A stretch of DNA of 64,000 nt. Source: Acinetobacter sp. ANC 3929 (lineage in GTDB: Bacteria; Pseudomonadota; Gammaproteobacteria; Pseudomonadales; Moraxellaceae). Below, piece after piece: positions 57,430 to 64,000 of this stretch. The notes beneath the pieces were generated by a model. The model saw nothing but the letters and a program-made list of their open reading frames with translations, was not told where the DNA came from and did not search any database. Each line of letters begins with the position of its first letter. The first letter of the stretch is position 1. The translations under genes were made by a program, and so were the position numbers. The stretch covers positions 788,054 through 852,053 of the forward strand of contig NZ_KB849999.1 of assembly GCF_000369405.1 (NCBI RefSeq), read 5' to 3'.

Positions 57430-59856
57430 TTAGTTCCTAGGCATGATTGAAAGTTGGCTTGTCAAACGCCCTCCCGTAATCGCCATTTCGCCTAATCGTT
57501 GAGCCCCACCACTAGGTCCATAAAGGTTAATATCTTTGGTTCTAAATACACCGTCAGTAGTACGATTTGGGTTAAATGTTAGGGCAGTATTAAAACTCAC
57601 TACGCCCTCTCCAGAACTATCTCGATTAATTTGAATTGCGTTATTAAATGCCAAATCACCTTGGATATTGTCTAAACCTAACGCCGAACCATCTACAGGG
57701 TCACTGATTTGAATTGTATTATTACTTGCTGCGTTAAGTTTAAGATCACCAACAATGTTCATCGCATTACCCGTACCATCCGTTCTATATTCATTGTTCG
57801 GGATCAGAGAAAGATTCATATCGCCCCCAACACGAAGTTTTAGACCAAATAAAACATCATTGCTTAATGCAAAGTTATTATTTGGCGCAACACCACCGGT
57901 ATAAGAAGTACCTGGTAAATATCCTGCAGCGACCTCTGCAGCCATGACGATTAACATATCCTTCAATGTGGCATTCACACTACCATTTTCAAGGCCAATA
58001 CTACCCGTCCCTTTCAATAACATATCAATGTTACGAAGACCCATATAATAGTTTTTTGCACCATCAATGACTAAAATTGAAGTGGTTTTATTTCCCAAAG
58101 CATTATAAGTGTTATCGCGATCCACGCCAGTTGTACTCATCCCTAACGAAAAACCTAATCGAGGGGTATCTCCACTGCTTGCAACATTACGCTTCACGCC
58201 AGCTTTATCAAAGTAAAAAGCTTCATTTGCATTAATTCTCGTACCGTACATCGCCATATTGGCATTGAGATTATAAAATGGTAATGCTAATCCCCAATTA
58301 TTATCCGTATGCTCCGTAATCGCAGCATAGCCACTTTCAGGATTATTGGTTGCACTATTGGTAAAACGACCACGTCTGGAAATCGCTTGGAACTCTGCGC
58401 CACGAATTGCTACTAACAGGCTGTATGGATTAGTGGTACCTGTTTGCATATGAATACTTTGAATATAGTCAGAATCTTGAGTTAAGAAACTACCATTACC
58501 AAACTTGGAAGTTTGGAAAATATAATTTGCAGGTAAGTATGCAGATTTTGCATCAACTAAATTGATATAAACATTACCCGTATCAAATGAGCCTCGTGTA
58601 CCCAACTGTAACCCAGTCAAGTTACCAAATTCAAAACCATAAGTATTTAGCCCTGCTCCACCAATTTCCAAAGTTGTTGCTTTACCATCACTTCCCAGCA
58701 TGGAATCACTGTCTTTGGTGAATTCGGCCTTCATACGGAACGCAACTCCAGTCTCGCCCATGATTGCTTTACCATCACTGGTCTTACCTAAAATGTTGGT
58801 TCCATTAGGGTTGCCGTAATTTGTACCATAAACTGGATCAATAGCAGTATTGGCATTCAGACCACGTATTTGAAGAGAGCCGTTGACCATTCTCCCATTC
58901 GCGCCTACACGAATGAGCCCCTGTGCTTTATTATTTGGTGCCGCCTGTTGGTTCAATGGTGTATTTGTTGAATCAAGCGTATAGGGAGAACTCGGATTCA
59001 CGTTTTTATTCAACATAAACTCAAGGTTTAGACCCGAATTGGTTGCAACCCCACCCTCTGAATAGGTACCTGCAGTTACAGCCCCAGTATCTTTAACACG
59101 GGTAAAATCGACATATCCATAATCCCCATTTGGCGTTTGGGTTAATGATGCATTAGCTGCATTTCCTGTAAGTAAAGCATTATTGGTCTGTAGCTTCATG
59201 CCTTCTGCTGAATCTACAAACATTACCCCTTTCCCAAGAAAGTTAAAATTAAAATTCTTTAAAATCAATTGATTTAGCTGACTATTTGAGGTCTGACCTA
59301 AATAAACTGTGGCATTTTTAAGCCCCAGCTCCAACGATGCCTGACTATTTTTACTAAATAAACCATCTGTTGTCTTAAATTTTAAATCTAATGGTGAAGT
59401 TGTTTGAATCGCCAAATTACCAATATCACTACTACATCTACTCGGATCACAAATCTGGAATGAACCAATTGTAATTAAGGATGGATTTGAAGATAACTCA
59501 ATATTCAAGCCAGTTTTGGTACCATTACTTCCTGTATTTAACTTATAGCTTGTACCAAGCTGATCACCTAAAGCGTTTTTTTGTATTCTAAAATTATTCG
59601 CTACAGCTTTTAATGTCGTACCAACTGCATCTGAACTTCCTCGTCCGGCATTATCCTGCCAGTAAAACTGATCTACATTAATATTGTCATACGTCGTTTC
59701 AATATGAATGCCATCCTGAGCATTCACACTACGTAGAGCGCTATCATCTAATGCTTGTAATGCATAAGCAGAGTGACTAATAAAAAATATACTTGCAGCC
59801 AAAGTGTTGAGCGCAAAACTTATGTTCCTGTGATTTACATTTTTATTTTTCATCAC
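57430..59856 (-). CDS. Exported TGQ-motif protein 4 (large), unknown function
   Basis: This is the largest cluster member at 808 residues. The signal peptide (ISFALNTLAASIFFISHSAYA) is followed by LQALDDSALRSVNAQDGIHIET, a diverged form of the shared motif with VNAQDG for TGQDG. The mature part is low in charge and rich in Asn, Gly, Thr and Ser, with many short strands such as SLQIRGLNANT and LGLDNIQGDL that may form a beta-rich surface structure. It has a two-Cys segment QICDPSRCSSD near residue 140. No enzyme motif was seen. A 27-base gap separates it from the 250-residue gene upstream. Confidence 0.8.
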   Translation of the reverse strand: MMKNKNVNHRNISFALNTLAASIFFISHSAYALQALDDSALRSVNAQDGIHIETTYDNINVDQFYWQDNAGRGSSDAVGTTLKAVANNFRIQKNALGDQLGTSYKLNTGSNGTKTGLNIELSSNPSLITIGSFQICDPSRCSSDIGNLAIQTTSPLDLKFKTTDGLFSKNSQASLELGLKNATVYLGQTSNSQLNQLILKNFNFNFLGKGVMFVDSAEGMKLQTNNALLTGNAANASLTQTPNGDYGYVDFTRVKDTGAVTAGTYSEGGVATNSGLNLEFMLNKNVNPSSPYTLDSTNTPLNQQAAPNNKAQGLIRVGANGRMVNGSLQIRGLNANTAIDPVYGTNYGNPNGTNILGKTSDGKAIMGETGVAFRMKAEFTKDSDSMLGSDGKATTLEIGGAGLNTYGFEFGNLTGLQLGTRGSFDTGNVYINLVDAKSAYLPANYIFQTSKFGNGSFLTQDSDYIQSIHMQTGTTNPYSLLVAIRGAEFQAISRRGRFTNSATNNPESGYAAITEHTDNNWGLALPFYNLNANMAMYGTRINANEAFYFDKAGVKRNVASSGDTPRLGFSLGMSTTGVDRDNTYNALGNKTTSILVIDGAKNYYMGLRNIDMLLKGTGSIGLENGSVNATLKDMLIVMAAEVAAGYLPGTSYTGGVAPNNNFALSNDVLFGLKLRVGGDMNLSLIPNNEYRTDGTGNAMNIVGDLKLNAASNNTIQISDPVDGSALGLDNIQGDLAFNNAIQINRDSSGEGVVSFNTALTFNPNRTTDGVFRTKDINLYGPSGGAQRLGEMAITGGRLTSQLSIMPRN

Positions 59857-59883
59857 TTCAATCCTTTGAAAAATTAAACTTAA

Positions 59884-60636
59884 TTAACAACGTGGATGAC
59901 TAGCATCACAAGAGAACATCATCATCTTCCCTTGTATTGCCAAGTTGCCATTCATGTTTAATCCCATAAATCCTGTTTCTCGGCCAGTATCATAATTGTT
60001 TGCTGTGGTTGCTCCGCTTGCCACTGTCCCTACTTTTTGTGCAACTGCAGTATAGGTTGGTGCTTTTAAATAACCATAGCCAGTTGTTGGTGCTGTTGCA
60101 GGGTTCGTTCCTTCAATTAATTTTCCTGTGGTAGTGTCATAATAGCTCGTAAAGTCATCTTTCTCGATTGAGAGCGCATTAAAACCAAGGTTTCTAATAA
60201 GAATTGGTAATGTTGCATCCAAACTAAACATCATCGCTGGCTTAACAATATCTTGACCACCATCATTTTTATAGGTCAAATCAAAACCATCTAAACCCAG
60301 TTTTTGCAGATTGACGGTTCCTTGTATACCTTTAAACACTAACCAAAGTTTATTTGCAGGATTGGTATTGGTAGGATCACTCACCGCATTATTACTTGCA
60401 TCAACAAACCGCTTATTCACAGAAATTCCAAGATGACAATACGCCAAATTCTGGCATACGCCTCCAGCACCATTATCAAATTGAAACGTAGGTGTTTGGT
60501 TTAACGAAAGCTTCAACGACAGATCAGCACCAGCCTGCCCTTCAATTGCTCGCATTTCATTATTATCTAAAGTTTCCAAGCCAGCATGAGCTACTGTTGT
60601 AAAAAGCAAAAGTAGTAAAGTGATTGTTTTCATCAT
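59884..60636 (-). CDS. Exported TGQ-motif protein 3 (small), unknown function
   Basis: The 250-residue protein has a short signal peptide (MMKTITLLLLLFTTVAHA) and then GLETLDNNEMRAIEGQAGADLSL, with EGQAG in place of TGQDG. Cysteine pairs (VCQNLAYC near residue 60 and SCDASHPRC at the C-terminus) could be disulfide-linked. It overlaps the 527-residue gene by four bases (ATGA), so the two are translationally coupled and probably used in similar amounts. Confidence 0.78.
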   Translation of the reverse strand: MMKTITLLLLLFTTVAHAGLETLDNNEMRAIEGQAGADLSLKLSLNQTPTFQFDNGAGGVCQNLAYCHLGISVNKRFVDASNNAVSDPTNTNPANKLWLVFKGIQGTVNLQKLGLDGFDLTYKNDGGQDIVKPAMMFSLDATLPILIRNLGFNALSIEKDDFTSYYDTTTGKLIEGTNPATAPTTGYGYLKAPTYTAVAQKVGTVASGATTANNYDTGRETGFMGLNMNGNLAIQGKMMMFSCDASHPRC

Positions 60637-62216
60637 AGCCCCGCCGTCGTGATTTTCATATGCTGAATCAGTAAACCATCTATCACGGCTGATCCCATAT
60701 TGGTAGCACCAGCAGTACCCGCTTTTCCAAATGAAATACCGACTGCTGAGGCTGATTTATCAGCGATAAGTAAATTATTAGTACCTTGAGTCACAGACCC
60801 AATACTAATACTACTATGTGTTGGTAATGTGGTATTTGCTGGCAAACTGCTACTGCCATAATCATTACGTGGCGAACCACCTTGATAGCCAGCTAACGTA
60901 CTTGTACCACAGGTAAATACATTACAAGTTGATCCATAATATGTAACTGTTGAATCTCCGGTATCCCCTGCGTAGCGTGTATATATTCTGGAATATATCT
61001 CTACTTTATTCGGAATTCGGGCAATTTCTAGGCTAAAGTTTTTTCCATCAGAACCTAAAATTAAAGGTTGATATAGTGAACCTAGCACTAAATTTGTATT
61101 TAAATTATATATAAATAGACCTTCATCTGGAGAGAAGTTCGGTGCTGTTGTTGCTCCACTTCCACTGACACCTGGACTTGCTAACAGGCCTTGAGCTGTT
61201 CCAGTTGTACAACCATTTGGATTACCAGCACCGCATTCCCGAGTGCTTAAACGTAAAACGTCTGCATCAGATGCTGTTGTTCCTGTACCACTGTTAAAAC
61301 GCAGAATCCCTGATAGTCCGAGCGTATTATTATAAAAAGAGCTCATACCATTGGCGTTCGTAGCGCCACCCAATGTTTGAAAAACTTGTAAATTACTACC
61401 ATTGACACTAAAGCCATTCCAAACGCCTTGCAAACGTAATCGATTTGCACGCCCAGTTGTATTTTGCCCAAAGTTTTCACCTAGATTGAATTGATTTGCA
61501 TCACCTTCAGCTTTACTTTGGTCTCTTACAAAAGCATCAGCCCATAACGCCATTTTCAAATTATAGGCATCTGCACCATTTGCAGCTAATGTCGGAACAG
61601 TAGTTTCATAAAGTGGGGCTTCAAGATTCAGATAAGTCACCTGACATTTGGTATCTGTGGCACCCCCACAAGTTGTCGCGCTAAAATTAGGTACATTTTT
61701 AGCAGTTGTTGTTTTAAATAACCATGGATTCGCCGCTGTTCCCCAAGATGTAATTGCAGCATTTGCAGTACCACCCGTCATTCCACTATCTAAACGACTA
61801 TTACTATTATTACTGGCATTTTTAGATAGTGCTAAACCATATAAATACAGATCAGCTTTTCCTACAGAATGATCAACTGGTCTAACTGTACCGCCAATTG
61901 CCGTAGTTCCATCGGAGACATAACCATCTTTATTGGTATCTTGAACCGTGGAAGTAAGACCGCCGATGGGTAAATAATGGATATAACCTGTATCTTTGGT
62001 ACGATCTGTCAAAAGGGCATTTAATGTTTCATTTGCACCAGCTTCCCGAAATACAAAAAAGCTATTCGTTGGTAAAATTGCAATCCCTTCACCAGTCGCT
62101 TCACTTAATCCTTGATCTGTCAATTCTTGTAATGCAAAAACAGATTGACTCAAACATAAGCCAATGAGACTTACCAACAATTTTTTTTGAAAAGATACCG
62201 TATGAAGTGTAGTCAT
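60633..62216 (-). CDS. Exported TGQ-motif protein 2, unknown function
   Basis: The 527-residue exported protein begins with a signal peptide (KLLVSLIGLCLSQSVFA) and the motif LQELTDQGLSEATGEGIAIL, in which TGEG replaces TGQDG. The mature domain is rich in Asn, Thr, Gly and Ser and has several Cys pairs (TCGGATDTKC, ECGAGNPNGC, TCNVFTC). The last residues HMKITTAGL recall the NLQMKVSGM end of protein 5. The ATG at 62216 is chosen because AGGAAGG lies upstream; an earlier in-frame codon at 62249 is less likely. Confidence 0.78.
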   Translation of the reverse strand: MTTLHTVSFQKKLLVSLIGLCLSQSVFALQELTDQGLSEATGEGIAILPTNSFFVFREAGANETLNALLTDRTKDTGYIHYLPIGGLTSTVQDTNKDGYVSDGTTAIGGTVRPVDHSVGKADLYLYGLALSKNASNNSNSRLDSGMTGGTANAAITSWGTAANPWLFKTTTAKNVPNFSATTCGGATDTKCQVTYLNLEAPLYETTVPTLAANGADAYNLKMALWADAFVRDQSKAEGDANQFNLGENFGQNTTGRANRLRLQGVWNGFSVNGSNLQVFQTLGGATNANGMSSFYNNTLGLSGILRFNSGTGTTASDADVLRLSTRECGAGNPNGCTTGTAQGLLASPGVSGSGATTAPNFSPDEGLFIYNLNTNLVLGSLYQPLILGSDGKNFSLEIARIPNKVEIYSRIYTRYAGDTGDSTVTYYGSTCNVFTCGTSTLAGYQGGSPRNDYGSSSLPANTTLPTHSSISIGSVTQGTNNLLIADKSASAVGISFGKAGTAGATNMGSAVIDGLLIQHMKITTAGL

Positions 62217-62407
62217 CTTGACCTTCCTGTTAACGATGCTCCGCACCAACTTTATTTTTTTAATCCATTTGAGTGATCAATCTTTACTAACAAAGATGCG
62301 CATCCAAGCATCACTCAATTTCAGCTACTGTAGATTATTATGCCTAACAATTACACAAATGCAAAAAAAACAGGGGAAATGTTACATTTTTCCGATAAGC
62401 GAAACCA

Positions 62408-62430
62408 AAAGCAGCCAAAGCTGCTTTCAA
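62408..62430 (-). terminator. Hairpin after the first cluster gene
   Basis: AAAGCAGC-CAAA-GCTGCTTT is an eight-base-pair stem (62408-62427). On the minus strand it is followed by TTTTGGTTTC, so it is a modest terminator just after the 475-residue gene. It suggests that the first gene is partly separate from the next four. Confidence 0.55.
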
Positions 62431-62435
62431 TTGTA

Positions 62436-63863
62436 TTAGCAATATTTCAAACCACCATAACAGTTTGGAACAAAACTTTGAGCACTTAAGACCTGATTTA
62501 CTAATGGGAAATCTACATAGGTTTGTGGAGTATTGGCTGGAGCACCATTACCTGGCCCCAAATAAATTTTAGGAACTTGTAATACTGTTCCAAATAAACA
62601 CCCAGTAATACTACATCTAGGCATATTATTATAGAGAGCACCATTAATTGTAGTATTTCCCTGATCACCCGCCGGCCCTAACGCTTGGCGTAAACTGGAA
62701 TCTGGGATATCTACATTATTGCTTGGACTAATATTACCAATATCAATCCCTCCACCAAATGCTAACCACCATCCCTGCTGTGCAATATTTGCAGCAGCTG
62801 CACCCGGCCATTGAATATTCTTGTTTTGAAGAGATAAAGAGAATGCATTTCCATTCACAGGAATTTTATGAATTAACCCTAAACTCTGATTTACGAGAAC
62901 ATTTGCTTTCAGATTAGAAATTGTCCCTGAAACCCCTTCTTTCAGAGGTAATCCCAATGCGGTAGCCGTCACACAGCTCGTTTCCTGACCAGTAGGGCAC
63001 TTGAAGGTAATATCGCCAATATTTGCAATACCCGTAAGTTGAACAGCAGTTTGTCGCTTACCATTGACTACAGCTGGATTGGTGGTAAAACTCGCAGAAG
63101 CACTACTCAACTCAATATTATATGTAGATGCAGTATAATTAACTGGTGCCCAACCCCCCACACAGCTACCAAAGATCACTCCCCCAATACACATTTCCAC
63201 TCGCCCCGTCATGTCTCCAATCGCTTGTGTCATATTTCTGGCATTTGTTACTGCTGTACCGCTTGCAGAGTTTAACTCCATATAACCACTCAGGCTATTA
63301 ATACCATTGGGTATGCCAACCTTTCCGCTGGTTTGTGAGTTTTCTGTTCCAAACGTTAACATGCCTATAACACTTTCAGCACTAAGCCTAAGTCCTTCCA
63401 CAGATCGAGTCGAAGCTGAATTAGGATTTTTAATTGCAAATTCGATAAAAGGGTTGTTCATGATTGCATCGGATTGCACCCGCGCTGCACGGTTGGCTGC
63501 AGTGTCTTGAGTATCTGTAGATGCGCCACTTAAACTAAAATTTTCAATATCGATGTCACAGCCACTAGCTCCATTCACACCACCACAACCTAATTGTAAT
63601 CTTCTAATATTCGCATTAATTTCAACTTTAGCTTCAAAACCCAATTTATAGAAACCGATATTGGTATCACCACCAGTTCTTTTGGCTTCCAAATTCAATG
63701 CGTCACTAGGGGCTATATATGACAAACTCATTAATGCCTGCCCAGTTGTAGCAGACATTTCACTATCTGTCATACTTTGTAAAGTTGGAGAAGCGACCGA
63801 TATTGAATTAATGAGGCACCCAGACAGCCCTGAAATAAACATACATAGATATCTACTTTTCAT
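62436..63863 (-). CDS. Exported TGQ-motif protein 1, possible lipoprotein, unknown function
   Basis: The 475-residue protein carries the shared motif LQSMTDSEMSATTGQALMSL after its export signal. The N-terminus MKSRYLCMFISGLSGCLIN contains LSGC, which fits a lipoprotein cleavage box (Cys16); cleavage by signal peptidase I near SVAS is also possible. The mature part is beta-rich by composition and has several Cys pairs (LGCGGVNGASGCD, MCIGGVIFGSC, RCSITGC and the end NCYGGLKYC). It is the first gene of the leftward cluster, separated from the next by 219 bases with a hairpin. The function is unknown. Confidence 0.78.
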   Translation of the reverse strand: MKSRYLCMFISGLSGCLINSISVASPTLQSMTDSEMSATTGQALMSLSYIAPSDALNLEAKRTGGDTNIGFYKLGFEAKVEINANIRRLQLGCGGVNGASGCDIDIENFSLSGASTDTQDTAANRAARVQSDAIMNNPFIEFAIKNPNSASTRSVEGLRLSAESVIGMLTFGTENSQTSGKVGIPNGINSLSGYMELNSASGTAVTNARNMTQAIGDMTGRVEMCIGGVIFGSCVGGWAPVNYTASTYNIELSSASASFTTNPAVVNGKRQTAVQLTGIANIGDITFKCPTGQETSCVTATALGLPLKEGVSGTISNLKANVLVNQSLGLIHKIPVNGNAFSLSLQNKNIQWPGAAAANIAQQGWWLAFGGGIDIGNISPSNNVDIPDSSLRQALGPAGDQGNTTINGALYNNMPRCSITGCLFGTVLQVPKIYLGPGNGAPANTPQTYVDFPLVNQVLSAQSFVPNCYGGLKYC

Positions 63864-64000
63864 TATAAAAATCCTTTTTATATTTTAAAATCAGAGTAAA
63901 TGCTCTTTTATTCTAATATAAACAATTTTTTATGCAAATTAGACATTATCCGACGAAAATGACCTATAAAGATAAATCAGGTTTTTAAATATAAATACTC

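Noticed and set aside
62218..62439. A 73-codon plus-strand open frame between TGQ-cluster genes
   Set aside because: It overlaps the hairpin and the promoter region of the leftward gene and has no protein-like features.

Overview
The window looks like chromosomal DNA of an Acinetobacter species (Moraxellaceae, Gammaproteobacteria). The base composition is AT-rich. The benMABCDE-KP benzoate genes match my memory of Acinetobacter baylyi. Other familiar gammaproteobacterial gene orders are smc-zipA-ligA, scpA-scpB-rluB and ffh facing ypjD. All identifications come from reading the sequence; no database search was run.

Layout. Bases 1-6300 are housekeeping: rpmF-yceD, epmC, yciO, a small membrane protein, a GNAT acetyltransferase, then scpA-scpB-rluB. 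Bases 6337-21885 hold two divergent blocks. Leftward is a six-gene oligopeptide cluster: two periplasmic binding proteins, a secreted M3 oligopeptidase, two permeases and a double ATPase. Rightward are a TonB-dependent receptor, TonB, ExbB and two ExbD proteins. A near-perfect sigma-54 promoter lies before the receptor, and repeated ACTTTATG motifs fill the gap between the blocks. Bases 22861-27734 carry bioA-F-C-D and a bioH-like gene, with degenerate intergenic repeats. Bases 28900-38238 carry benzoate catabolism and uptake: BenM, dioxygenase BenABC, dehydrogenase BenD, transporters BenE and BenK, and a BenP-type porin. The benA leader contains BenM-like dyads and three hairpins.

Bases 38337-56206 are mostly core genes: a haem-ligand-less bacterioferritin, an NAD-dependent reductase, ligA, zipA, smc, a GntR regulator with candidate operators, an MglA-like small GTPase with an unknown partner, a TauE/SafE permease, birA without a DNA-binding domain, coaX, a degenerate hydrolase, ffh, ypjD and dusC. 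Bases 56288-63863 hold five consecutive leftward genes for exported proteins. They share a short motif after the signal peptide (LxxLxDxxLSxxTGQxG-like) but otherwise look different. They resemble what is called a putative pilus (fil) or DUF6160 cluster in Acinetobacter, but their function cannot be read from the sequence.

The two regions with most potential novelty are the sigma-54-linked outer-membrane-to-cytoplasm uptake module (6337-21885) and the TGQ-motif exported protein cluster (56288-63863).
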